NCBI RefSeq assembly: GCF_000213175.1
Contig: NW_009799104.1
Span: forward strand, 2,758,632 to 2,822,631
DNA length: 64,000 nt
Reading direction: 5' to 3'
Origin: Neurospora tetrasperma FGSC 2508
Lineage: Eukaryota; Ascomycota; Sordariomycetes; Sordariales; Sordariaceae
Below are positions 48,809 through 61,200 of this stretch, piece by piece (the stretch's first letter is position 1; each line of letters begins with the position of its first letter). The position numbers were made by a program, and so were the translations under genes. The notes under the pieces were generated by a model. It saw only the letters and a list, made by a program, of their open reading frames with translations. It was not told where the DNA came from and ran no database searches.

Positions 48809-50434
48809 TTATTTCCCACCTCTCCCCTCGGAAAAAATGGCTAAAAATACTATATATAGGAAAGAATCCAAGCGGTCTAACAAGTTAGAATGCTCTAATA
48901 CCCCCGTATACTCCCGAATACTCCTAACTCCTTACTACCCGGGTTTTTGCAATAGAAAACAATTAAATAAACAATCAACGGCCGAATTACTCGAATATAT
49001 TTCCCTAGGAAAGTCCTATTAATTACCTTAACACCTATTATTTACGTATACGTTAGTACCAACACACCTCCAAATTGCGTAGTAGCTACTACGCCGGGCA
49101 CTCGAATACCCTGTAACGTTTAGTTCTATCTATTTGTAAAAATTACCGCCTTACCGACCTTATTATAGGACCTGTGCGCCGCTAACCTTCTCCAGCGCCC
49201 AATAGTTGTATTAGTACTTAGTATATATACTTTTAGTGAGACTCGCTACTACCAACGTATAAGTAGGGTATACGCAGCCTTCCCGGGCATTTCTAAGCCC
49301 TACCGGCGCTAATAAAACTCTAGAATCTACCCTTCGGGTTTTACTAGGCTAATATCTATACCTTAGTACTCGTCGTTATTGTCAATCTTATTATCTTCCT
49401 CCGGGCCCCCTTCTAATTCTAGAATAACCCGGACGTACCGGATTTGGACCTTCTTACTTAGATAATCGTTAGCCTAATAGGAGGGTAAACCGTAAACTAT
49501 ATAAATACCCTTCTTTTTCTATTTCTTTTGCTATATTTCCGTTGGGCTATTACTATAATTATTCGAACTCCCTACCGGGGTAAGCCGAACCCGGGTAACG
49601 GTAATATTCATTGGCTCTCCTCTATCGATATAGATAGTAGCATTGGAATACCCTATACTCCCAAGGAAACTATTACCGTTAAGACGCCGGAGGTAGGACG
49701 TTAACTCGGCGTAACTTTCGGGCAATTCCGGTCGTTCTCGGAATCTGGAAAGCTACTTATTGTTTAAGCTACTCATTAGGGAATTAATAATAACTTAATC
49801 TAGCCACGTATTAGCCTTAGTACAGTTTAGTACCTCCTCAAAGTAGATAAGGAAATTGGAACTAGATTCCTATAATTTCTACTATAAGGTAAAGGATTCG
49901 AGGCCAACCTTCTTATCCGAATTAACCTCCCCGTGGGAGGACTAGAATTTCTCGAACAACCGGCCCGGGGTATAGTTAATTAGAGACGACGAGTAGGCAA
50001 AGGAGAAGAGATTCTTCCGGACCGGGGGTAAAAAGTCAGAATAGAGGTAGTAGAATTAGGCCTCCAAATTACTAATAGCCGGGCTATTGACGTACAACTT
50101 TACTTCAAGTATATGAATCTACGTATCAAGATCGTTTTTATCCCCTGTAAATTTATTGAGGTAGGGTGAAACGGGCTTCGCGCTAGAATTCCCGGCAATT
50201 GTCTAAAGACGGCTAATTTCGCTAATAAGGGTTTAAATGGCTACAGCAAACTACTATTAGCGTTCGGAACCGTTCTGAGCCCAAGGAATCGAAGCTATAA
50301 CGTAGCACAGTAAAGCAAAGAAAAAAAGAAAGGTTAGTAGCCAGAGAATTCTTCGGGCAATTAGAGACATTGATGCGGCGAGTATGCTAGAGACCGTTGG
50401 GGAGCTAGAGTATTAAAAAGAGGGTCGATTATAA

Positions 50435-50755
50435 TATAAGGGATCTACGAGGTATACACGCAGGTAAGCCATGAAAAGAGCTTGAAATAATCGACAAAGA
50501 GGAAGAGAGAAGTCTATACCCTACTGGCACAGAGCTCCAGCTAAATACACGAAATGCGGTGGGCATCGAAGGTACTAGAAATGCCAAGACCAGAAATGTA
50601 GCCCGTGCGGCTCCCGAAGGATACACCCAATGGCACGCAGTGCATCTAGGCGCGAAGACGGCTGCCGACAGCCGACCGGCCCGTGCACCCAACCAGAGGG
50701 CACGCCTGGCTTACACGCCAGGCAAACAATACCCCTAGGCGCCAGCCCCGTGACA
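50435..50755 (-). repeat. LTR (right) of the gag-only element
   Basis: 321 bp; the outer right half keeps CpA/TpG steps (GTGCGGCTCCCGAAGG … CCAGCCCCGTGACA). Followed by CCGTA. Confidence 0.85.
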
Positions 50756-51439
50756 CCGTATAGATTAGATAAAATCTGCCCGAAGAATAGTAATTTAAAT
50801 AGTTAATTCTATTCGAATAAAATAAATTAGAAATCGGTTACCTATTAATAAATTAAAGAATAGTATAATTAAAATTAGGTAGGTTGAGGCGTAAGTAATA
50901 ACGAAGAAACTAATAGTGATCGTAGCCGGTCCCCCTCCGGAATTAGGGACCCTACTATTATTATTATAAATCCTAGAACCTACAGCTATTGACCCAGAGG
51001 AGTAGTTAGAAGATATAATAAATAGAGAGTAGGTATTGTACTATAATTACCAATTAGTAGTAGTAGTAACTAAATTAGGTTAATAGTACGAACTTACTAT
51101 TACCGACGTTACCCCTAAATTTAATAGCGAAGCTATTCAATAATATATAGTTAGTACGAAAAAGGAAAGTAACGAAGGAGAATTCGAATATTAAAGGAGG
51201 ATGAAGATGAACTATACCTATTAATTAAAGCGAAAAATTCCCTCCTAGTCTAGGTTAAAACGGAAATTATAGAATTCTGGGCCTTTCTCTTTCGGAGAAA
51301 AGTATTAAGCGTCTAAATACCTATCTACACTTCCAGGCTAAAAAAAGAGACTTTCACCTATATCGTTTTAAATTACCTTAATATAGAAGGCCTTTTTTAG
51401 TTAGATGTTAAAAATTAATTATTAATAAAAGAAGAGTTC

Positions 51440-51672
51440 TGTCACGGCACTGGCGGACAGGCTTTGGCATGGGGTAGCCGCGCAGCCGGACATGTGACCG
51501 ACCCGTTGCCGGGCCGGCGCACAAGGCCGGCGCACAGGCTCTGGGTCAAAACCCTAAACCCCGCGTGTATTCTTTATACGTTTCCTTCTTTTCTTCTTTA
51601 TCTCGTGATTCTATTATAGACTTGGAATTAATGTGTTTAGCTTTGTCTCTCGTGACTACGTCGCTCGTGATA
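51440..51672 (+). repeat. 5' LTR of Gypsy-D
   Basis: Starts TGTCACGGCACTGGCGGACA and probably ends GTGATA (RIP form of GTGACA). Its first ~110 bp are GC-rich and unmutated, the rest progressively AT-rich. The 3' partner is outside the window, so the inner limit is inferred from the terminal motif only. Confidence 0.65.
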
Positions 51673-52297
51673 ATTATAAGATTAATTTATGAACTTCTAG
51701 GGAGGAATTCAAATATCCTATTACTATAAGTAATTGCGTCGTATTATTAACAATTACAATAGCATATACCCTAGAGGAAAAGGTAGGCTAGGCTTCACTT
51801 AAGAAAGAAGGATAATAGTTTACGTAGTTTATATTAAAAGTGATTGCCGCTGTGAGCGTTCAAACAAGCGAAGTTTAAAAGTAGGCTATTAAGGCTTAGA
51901 AGAATAAGGTTGCTGCCGAGTAAATTATTTTTGATATGAATAACGTACTTATTACCCCCGAGTTGGTAGTAGAATAGGATAACGCTTTCCATCGTTACTC
52001 AATTAATATTATCACTACTAAGGATAGGTAGGATGCTCAATTTTGTAGCCTCAATATGTCTAACCTCGATAATAAGGATATTCTTAGTGATATTGACGAG
52101 GCTATTACATTTTTTAATTAGGAAGTTACTATAAAGATGACCGATATGCGTTATACCTTTAAGAAAGAAGACGTATATATATTCTTATATACGAAGATTA
52201 GCGTAATCGCTAAGTACTATTCTAAGAAGGGGGACGGTCCTTCCTTCGCTTTCCAACTTTTTACTGCGGTAAGTAAGGAGTATTGGGCTTATTACTT

Positions 52298-52912
52298 GAG
52301 TTTACTTGCCGAGACGCACCAAAAACTTACACGCACGCACTTTTGGGATCTGACAGCTGACATGTAAATTATCTTGTTTTGGCTGTAAAAATCGTGATTT
52401 TCAATGTCATGAGGTGGGTCAACCCAGTAAATTCCCTGTAAATCTTGATCTTCAGCGGGCAAGCAAATCTGACAGCGCTGATCTGACAGCGCTGATCTGA
52501 CAGCGCTAATCTGACAGCGCCGATCTGCCTGGTGATACTTTCAAGGCGTTGAGGGGCTCGAGACGGGCAGCTCGCATTACACTCTACTCGAGGTGGTAGA
52601 GAGTAGATGTTTATAGTATAGATGGGTGTAGTGTAATTGCGTGCAGTGCAGTGCATTGTAGTGGAGTATAGTGCAGTGTAGTATGGTGCAAAGTGTGGTG
52701 CAAAGTGCTGGTGCAAAGTGCTGGTGTAAATGGCTGTGTAAAAAAGAGTGAAAGAAATGACCAACGTAGAGCGATGTTGCGTGCATTGAAAAGACGAAAT
52801 TTCGCGGGTAAAAACGGGATTTACAATGTCAGGTGTCATCAGCTGAACCGCCCCATTTTTCCGGTGGGGGTGCGTGCGTGTAAGTTTTTGGTGCCTGTTG
52901 GCAAGTTAACTC
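52298..52912. mobile_element. MULE-derived MITE, nearly free of RIP
   Basis: 615 bp with exact 8-bp target duplications TATTACTT (52290-52297; 52913-52920) and ~43-bp inverted repeats ending in AACTTACACGCACGCAC. Both subterminal modules of the MULE family are present: 'A' at left (CTGACAGCTGACATGTAAA) and 'B' at right (CAGGTGTCATCAGCTGAACC). No transposase. It sits in the gag of Gypsy-D. CpA/TpG steps are common throughout, so it is young or escaped RIP. Frames that run through it, including a 156-codon minus-strand one, are chance readings. Confidence 0.92.
52467..52522 (+). repeat. Tandem repeat, 14 bp x 4, in the MITE
   Basis: Four copies of ATCTGACAGCGCTG with changes only in the last two bases. 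The MULEs at 7931 and 30957 carry a single unit at the same place, so the array expanded in the MITE lineage. Confidence 0.9.
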
Positions 52913-55292
52913 TATTACTTCGCCCGAGATAAGATGCGTGTGGGACCGCTACTGGTGGATTTCCTGACTTTTGAAAATATTTAAAGACCCTACGGGGGTC
53001 GAAGCAATTTTCTAGGAAATTGAGCTGCGTACTATCCTAGTAGAGGCGGCCTTAGCCTAGTGGCGGGGCTATTAGGTTATTACTATTAACTTAAATATCA
53101 ATCTCGGTAAAATGTTTAAATATACTATATATTTCCTTAATTATTAGAAGGTTACGGAAGACGATAACTCCGAACTCTAGAAGAAGATTACTATTTTAGA
53201 AAATACGTTAAATAACGCGCGTAATAGTAGTAAAGCTCCGGCTACTAATGTAGAGGTAGCTTACTTATATTATAAAAATATTGTACTATGTAAAAAGGTC
53301 TAAAACCTAATTAAACAAGTCTAGATAGGTAATAACGAGCTTAACACCGCTATAAGTAAATATACCCGCACTAAAAACGAATATTTAAAGGAGTAGGAGG
53401 TCTACGAGGACTATAAAGACGCCCGGGAGACTATTACCCTAATAATTATAATAATTACAACCCCTCCTATTCTAACCCTCAAAGTCCGCCCAATAGCTAG
53501 AATTTATCGCCGGAGCGTTATTATAGTCGGTTACCTACCCCGCCAAAGGGCTATCGTAACTATCCTAAATTAATAACTAAACTAAACTATATTAAGGATA
53601 ACTTGATTATAATTCAGAAGGAGCTAGTAATAGCCTGGAATCGTACTATTACTATTAAAATTCAGATTAAAAAGTTATGTATAAAAGTAGCCTTTAAGGA
53701 GAGTGAAATTATCGACTTCAACGCCATTATCGCTCGGTTTACTAAAGAGAACTTCAATTTATATAAATAAAGGAAGAGAGTTACTATCGATATAACCCCA
53801 CAAAACTTAAAATAATTCAATTATGACTATTTATACTGCACTTATAAAAATACTAATAATTTCAATTATAAGGATACCCCTGCTACTACTACTTTAATTA
53901 CTCATATTATTAGTCGATTATCGGCTAAGGAAAAGGACCCGCCGTATTCCTATAACGAAAAGGATAAGGATACTGTTTCTTTCGATGTTTGGTACCGCCG
54001 GATCTAAAACAAATTGAAGTTAAATGCCAATTACTTTACTAATAACGAGTCTAACAAGATATATATTAAAAACCGTACTACCGGCAAGGCCGCCTAGCAC
54101 TTAGAACCGTATTTAGGAGACGGTCCCTACTATTTCAAAACTTCTTAGTAGTTATTAGACTACTTTAAGAACGAATATTACGACTACAATCGCAAAGAGA
54201 AGGCTATTCTCGAATTTAATAAGCTAAAGTTTAGGATAAATAAGGATTTCTAGGAATTTAGGAACGCCTTCGTACGATTAGCTGGCGAATATAACCGCCC
54301 GGTAGAGACTTGGAAGTAGGGATTCAATTGGAAGCTTCCGATTAATATTTAGAACGCGCTCCTCTCCGGATATAGCGAAGATACTATTAATTTTACGGCT
54401 TTCGCACGTATAGCCAAAAGATATATAGAGAATAGCTAATATTTATGAAAGTCTAAGTATAAAAATAGTAAGGGTCAGGGATAAAAATAAAGATAAGAAT
54501 AATAAAAATACTTCTAATAAAGCTAGGGGTTCGTTTTCTTCCTCTTCGTCCGTAGTTAAAGGTTTAGGATCTTAGCGCCTCTCTAATATATTAAAGGAGG
54601 AGGTATATAAACTGTTAGAAGAAAATAAATATTTCGTTTGTAAGTAAACTAGCTATTATTTCAGAGATTGCTTTGATAAGTTTCGCAATTCGAACCGTAT
54701 TGATGAATTAGTCGAATAGTTCGCTCGTAAGGCCGAACTAGCGGAAGCAAAAAATTAATTACCCTAGGAATTATAGACTCCCTCCTAAGGGTTAAATTAA
54801 TATACGATTATCTAACTAAAGTAGTAAAAGGAGTAATAAAGGTAAATAAAGATTTTTTAAATAGTTATTTGAGGGGAGAAGTATTTTGTATTATAATCAG
54901 TAATAGTAAATTATTATCTACTAGTAATATACTTATTAATTCGGGAGCGAACGGAAATATCTTTGTAAGCCGAAACTTCGCTAACCGCCTAATCGACGAA
55001 GTTAATATAGAATAACTATAGGGATTTAAACTATATGCCGTCGGTGGGTATAATGGCTAATATAGTGAGATAATCGACTAATATTTACGCAGTACTATTA
55101 GGGTACAGAATCGGATCCTTTCCAAGGGAATTATAATTATTATCAATTCAGAATATAATCTTATCCTTAGGATGTATTGGATATAAAGTATAGGGTATTA
55201 ATAAACGCCGCTAATCGTTTTTTCATCTTCCCCGAGATTAAAGAAGAGGAAGAAGCGGCCGAGAGATTAGAGATATTGAAAGCGATTATTAT

Positions 55293-55455
55293 TGTCGGGT
55301 GGGTTCATGTCCCCACCCTTTCTCTGTCGTTCGTATGGGTCCATGCCCTCACACCCTTCCTATATTTTAACCCTCCACACTTCTTTTCCTTCTTTATTCT
55401 AATCTTTTCTCTATAGTATATATATTTACATATTGTTTTACCCTCTTATCCAAGA
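55293..55455 (+). repeat. 5' LTR of the Copia element
   Basis: 163 bp; the outer half is intact (TGTCGGGTGGGTTCATGTCC), the inner half RIP-changed (CTATAGTATATATATTTACA). Followed by GGTTATAAGCCC, a plausible primer-binding site. Confidence 0.92.
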
Positions 55456-58400
55456 GGTTATAAGCCCTCTAATTGCGTATCACATTGCTATTACTGCGCG
55501 CATCTAAAATCAATCAATTAAATCGCCGTCGCACAACATAATCATTGCATACACACCGCATCACGACCCTGTTCGCCGATAAAAAAAGTCGACCTGAGCT
55601 AACGACCGAATAAAGACTTCAACGAATCGATATCTACCTCTATAAACCGCAACCTCGATCTTAATCCTAGAGAAAGTAATCCTACCCGTTAATTTAGTAA
55701 CTTTGCCCGTTGATTATAATACATCTATTATAGAATACAACACAATTACGACCTTAATTTCCCTCAAGAGTAAAACCAACATTAACGCCTAGGCTCGCGC
55801 TTTATGCATTTAGTTCGCTTTACTCAGTTTAAAACCTTATATTACAATTACAATCCCTAAGCCTCAAGTTAAGGCCGTAATAAAGGCGGAGGATAAGAAG
55901 GCTATTACTAAATAGTATATAGACCGCGTAAAGGTTATAGGTATTATTGATTCAATGATTAATAATAATAATATCCAATCTACTCTAATAATTAATGGTT
56001 GGGATGAAGATAACGATAACCCCAAGTATGTCTTTAATTTAATTCGAAACAATATCTCCAACGTTACTAATAAAGCTAAGAACATCGTCTTTAATAAGTA
56101 TTAAACCTTTAACCAAACTTCCTTTGCATCCCTTAAGGCTTTCTTTATACGCCACCAAACCTTATATAAACGTATTAAAGATATCGGCTATATTATTAAT
56201 AATAATATCGAATTGACGAATCTCTTTAACGCTATTAAGTAATCCTATCCTATTAATACTAAGTTGTGGGCGGCTAATTTAAATAAAGGACTATTAACGA
56301 CCAAGAAGTTCTTAACCTAATTATCGACTCTTACTAATATTAAGAAGACGTATAGTAATATAGTAGTTACTAAGATTAAGACTAAGGATGTAAAGATTGA
56401 GGGCAGTACTAACGGTAATAATGATAACTATAACGGTAGAAGCAACTATAATAGCTAGGAGCGTATTAAGTATAATAAATAAAATAAAAGGATTGTTAAG
56501 GGTTGGAAGCACTATCCTTATAATTATCATCGCGCCCCTAATACCGCCGAATATTGGTAGTATAATCCCGATAAGGTTCCGGATAGCTAGAGGAATAAGA
56601 AGAAGGCTTTTAAGGAGAAGAGTAAAGTTAGAGGAGGAACGACTACTATTATTATTAGTAATACTTCGAATATTTATAACCCCGCCACTTCTACTGCAAA
56701 TTCCAATCTATTATTTAGTCTGGGTAGTTTATCCTTCAACGTCGACTTCCTGAAGGATTTTTATTAGAATTCCTAACGAATGATTTAAAACTGTTTATAT
56801 ATATACAGAGTAGCAATAGCATTCAATTTAATTTCGTCAAAGTCTAACAAGCTCCCGAGGCAATTACCTTTTCTTTATATAAGGATATAGTAATATTTAA
56901 TAGCGGTTATACATTAAATATCTTTAACGATGTAAAATAGTTTATAGAATTTTATGTACTACTATAGTTAGTTAATTATTGAATAGGCAATAGCCAATCC
57001 TCGAAATTATATTATATTAGGAAGGTTGAACTATAACTACCAACGATTATAGGTAATTTTATCCTTATTACGATTTACAACACAATTTCTTCTTTATTAA
57101 TACCGGCTAACCTATTAATAAGAATTAGTCCCTTAGACAGTAATATAATCTAGGGAATAGATAGTAATAGAATTACTTTTACGAAAGGGAGGAATGAAGG
57201 ATGTTAAGTACAATACTAATAAGTTAATAACCTTCCAGTTTTACCAATTTCACTACTACAGGAAATCGATTAGAAGTACCGCCGTTGCGCCCCGGGCCTA
57301 GCTATAATAGTAACGATTAATTACGATATTGTACACTAACATCTTATATATATAGGGAGGGATCAGGTCTTAAAAGTCTATAAAGATGCCGGAATCAAAC
57401 TAACTAACGTTCTACACTATAATAACTATAACGCCTATCTACGAAGTAAGTCAATAGATAATATTTATAAAGTTAATAACCCCGTAGCGATAAAACCTTT
57501 AGAGTTTGTAAGAATTAGCATATAGAATTATAATGTTGCTAGTCATTTGGGCTATAAATACGTAGTCTACTTCATTTATATAATTAATAGCTTCCATTGG
57601 ATTAAAATAATTAAGGAGAAGAAGGATGGACTAGTTACTATTGAGGAATAGAAGAGGTATATAGAACTTTAGATTAGCTAGAAAGTAAAAGTTCTAGGTT
57701 TAGATAGAGGAATAGAGTTTAGCTTTAGTTCGAAAGACTTCTAAAACAATCCTATTGTTACTTAAGAGTGATAAGAGGGTATTAAAGTTATTAAAATACC
57801 AGCGCATACCCTATAGATAAACGGAGTACTAAAAAGGGCTAGGAGAGTAATAATAGAAAAGTTAAGAGTAACTATTTTGGAATATAATATTCCTATTAAA
57901 CTCTAGCCGCTAGTAGTTGATTCTGTAGTTAAAATACTAAATCTTCTTCCGATAAAATTTAACGATAAAAATATTGGTCCCTATAAAGTTCTCTATAGAA
58001 CCGCTAGTATCCTTAGTCCCAAGCTAAACCTAAAGTATTTACGGACGTATTTCTATATATTATATTACTATATTAAGAAGGAGAAGCGGGTTTAGGGCGA
58101 TAAATTTAGGGAGCGAGTAAGATGAAGCTACTTAGTAGGATATAGTGATCTTAATAGGAAAGTTTTCTTAACTTAGGATTTAGACATAAAGTAATTTATT
58201 AAAGATAATATAGTAAGGTTCCTAGAGACCTCGGCAAAGGAGGGACTAGAGGAGGAGGCCTTTGAGTATATAGTTATCTTTTCTAACTAATATATTAAAT
58301 AAGTAAAGGAGGTATTATAAAGTAAATGAACGTATAGATTACAATAACTAACGACTAATAACAATACCAATCGCCTCCTTCAATAATAATACTAATAACG

Positions 58401-61037
58401 AGGGATTTAATAATAGAAATAATTCTTAGTATTAAAATAAAACCTATATCAATTTTACCTACCCCCTTATTAAGCGTTACGCCTATACTAATCTCTCTAG
58501 GACTAATTCAATTACTAAATACTCTAATAGTATTACTTATAGGACCAATAAGTATATTTTTTAGTCCGGCTATATTACTTCTAGGTCCGATAAGCTTAGT
58601 CCTAGGACCGACTATACCTTCTATAGGCCTAACTATATTAAACCTAAATACGTAGCCGGAAAACGTATTAATTAAGAAAGATTCAAGTATATTAACCCTA
58701 ATGATAGATTCTATATAGGAAATATAGTAATTAATACTATGAGGTCTATAGATAATGAATAAATCAAATATTTTAAAATCTATAGAATAAAATAAGGATA
58801 AAGGGGTAAACGATTAGTCTTTTATATTTTTAACAGTGAATTGGAACTATTTAGCGACCATAATAGTACTAAAAGAAATAGGGAGGAAGTTTATAAGGAA
58901 GATTTACTATTTAAGAAGTCCTTTTTATATTTATCCTCCTTTATTAACCCTAATATTCTTAATAAAGAAGTGCCCGTACTATCTATATACAACCAATTAC
59001 AAAGGTAATCAACGCCTAATCCCCTAGTTGGAGAATTAATAAATCCGGGCTAAATTCAAGCTTCGTTAGAGGCGGCTCCGATATCGCCGGGGGCAGCGCC
59101 TTCAATAATAGACCAATTCGAAATTAACTTAGTACCGGAGAATTAAATAATAGAGCTAGAGCTTATAATATTAAGAAGGCTTCGTAGACGGGCGGCTCTA
59201 ATAGTATAAAATATATCGGATAAGCTAAAGATTATTAATAGTAACCGTACGATTTGGAAGGATAAGAACGGTAACCCTATTATACTTACTTTCTACTATA
59301 GTTTATAAGAAAAAGGGATTGTAAGGAAGAACTTAGATATAGTATACTTAAGAGTTGCAAAGGTACTATATAATATAGATTTAAAACCGGGAGTCCCTAA
59401 GAACTATCGACAGGCTAAGAAACTAACTAACTTTGAATTATATTGGAAGCTAGCAATCAAGAAGCAAGTTAAGGCCTAAGAAGAAAGGGAAATCTATAAT
59501 CTAATTCTATATACTAAGAATATAAAAATTCTACCTAGGAAGTAAGTATTTAACGAAAAGGATAATTTTAAGTTTAAAACGAAGGATCCACGTACTAGAT
59601 AGGTTATTTATAATAATTTTAAATAGGGCTCGTAGGATATAGAGGAAGTCTATACTATAGTAGCTAACATGGTTAGTGTAAAGATATTCTTAGCGATTAT
59701 AGCTGTACTTAATTTAGAATACTACTACTTCGACTTTAATATAGTATTCTTAATTACTCTAGTTCTAGAAGGGAAAAAGTACTATATTAAATAGCCGACT
59801 GGCCTTAAAAAGAGGTTATAGGATAGGAAGCTAATATACCTCCTTAGACGAGTAACATATAGTTTAAAGCGGGCGCCTCTCTACTAATTTTAAATACTTT
59901 TACCTATTTTAAAAGATTTGGGTTTTAAGCCAGTTAATAATAATATTTACTTATTTAATAATACCGGATTGGGAACGATATTGGTATTATACGTAGATAA
60001 CTTCCTTTTAGTAGCGCTATTAGAGTTAATTATTTTTAATATTAGGGATAGACTACTAGCCTACTTTAAATTCAAGTACATTAGGGAAGTTAGAACCTGC
60101 CTAGGGTTTAATATTCTAAGGAAGAGGGAGGAGAGGATAGTATTCGTCAATTGGCCAAAATATATAGTAACTATTATTAAAAAGTTTAGTTATAACGACT
60201 TCTATAGGGTAAATACACTATAGCTACTTAATATTAAAATCGGCGACTATAAAGAAGGGGACGGGTTGCTAAAGCAATAGAAGAAATATATTAAAATGAC
60301 TAGTAGTCTCAACTATTTGTTAAGGGGTATACGACCGGATATTATATTTACGGTCAATAGGCTTTGCGAAGGTAATATAATACCGACTATTAGTTTAATA
60401 GCGGTTATAAAGTATCCTTTCTGTTATTTAATAAAGATAAAGGATATAGGAATAATTCTACGTAGTAGGATCTTACTAAAGGATATAGATTTAAAGGTAT
60501 TTAGAGACGCCTTATTGATAGATGACCTAGCAACGAAGTATAGTACTAGTAGTCATATTGTATTTCTAATTAGAGGACTAGTATGCTAGAAATTAAAAAA
60601 GCAAACCTTTATTACAACGAGTATAATAGAGGCGGAGTTCACGAACTTAGTATTAATAGCGAAATTACTGTAATAGATGGTATATATATTGGAGGAGTTG
60701 GGATATATTTAATTACCCTTAAAAGGCCTATATATAAATAGTAAGAATACGAAGGATAGAGTATTGAATTGTAAAGTACCGGGAAGGAACCGGTGTATAA
60801 ATATACAATTCAAATGGATTATTAAAAACGTCGAAGCGAAGGAATTCAGTCGCATTTATATTAAGGGAGAGGAAATAATTGTAAATAGCTTAATAAAGCT
60901 AGTAAAGGCGGATAAGTATAATAAATTTCTTTCGATACTAAGACTGGAAATTAAGAAGGTTCTATAGGCCTGATTTCATACTATGGTTATTTACTGGTAA
61001 TGTCCCCTGTGAGCTGTTTCGGGCTACGGGGGCGTGT

Positions 61038-61200
61038 TATCGGGTAGGTTTATATCCCTACCCTTTTTCTATCGTTCCTATAGGTCTATGCCCTTATACC
61101 CTTCCTGTATTTAAGCCCTCCACACTTCTTTTCCTTCTTTGTTCTAGTCTTCTCTCCATAGCACACACATCTACACCTCGTTTTGCCCTCTTGTCCAAGA
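61038..61200 (+). repeat. 3' LTR of the Copia element
   Basis: 163 bp; inner half RIP-changed (TATCGGGTAGGTTTATATCC), outer half intact (CCATAGCACACACATCTACA). Confidence 0.92.

Larger units (their letters stand above)
48488..50755 (-). mobile_element. Small gag-only LTR element (non-autonomous Gypsy type)
   Basis: 2,268 bp with two 321-bp LTRs (48488-48808; 50435-50755), in LINE-A1 between near-identical 5-bp duplications TCGTA and CCGTA. The 1,626-bp interior has no protease, RT or integrase. On the minus strand a gag-like segment is recognisable (49531-49725, PESYAELTSYLRRLNGN), so the element points left and its 5' LTR is on the right. LTR ends are TATAAGGG (RIP form of TGTAAGGG) and CCGTGACA. 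Broken in several places. It would have needed enzymes from a full Gypsy element. Confidence 0.8.
29907..51439 (+). mobile_element. LINE-A1: old Tad1-like LINE copy, cut by five insertions
   Basis: Plus-strand LINE surviving in pieces: 29907-30956, 34002-34499, about 35076-35385, 48291-48487 and 50756-51439. The first piece starts within ORF2, just after the endonuclease (it aligns from 37786 of copy A2); the 5' part is not in the window. RT motifs are in the second piece: SPLLPILFILFITPLYRK after the P-S-S box, 34260-34320. The last piece holds the C-terminal region. Breaks in the element are caused by the MULE at 30957, the island at 34500, LINE-A2, the small LTR element at 48488 and Gypsy-D at 51440. 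It is thus the oldest layer right of 29.9 kb. Coding frames are destroyed by RIP. Confidence 0.8.
55293..61200 (+). mobile_element. Copia element, structurally complete, RIP-broken
   Basis: 5,908 bp with 163-bp LTRs (55293-55455; 61038-61200) and exact 5-bp duplications ATTAT (55288-55292; 61201-61205), inserted in Gypsy-D just after the protease. Domain order is that of Copia: gag (about 55560-56760, knuckle near 56500-56560), protease area (about 56880), integrase (about 57330-57920), reverse transcriptase (about 59400-60230, box YVDN for YVDD), RNase H (about 60290-60965). Longer surviving open pieces lie at 59918-60223 and 60296-60589. Architecture whole; tens of breaks in the frame. Younger than Gypsy-D. 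Confidence 0.92.

Noticed and set aside
52369-52932. Frames of 69, 79 and 156 codons on both strands.
   Set aside because: All lie in the non-coding MITE at 52298-52912 and arise because the MITE is not AT-rich.
55177-55416. 79-codon plus-strand frame ending in a hydrophobic stretch.
   Set aside because: It runs from Gypsy-D sequence into the Copia LTR; the hydrophobic end is a chance reading of the LTR.
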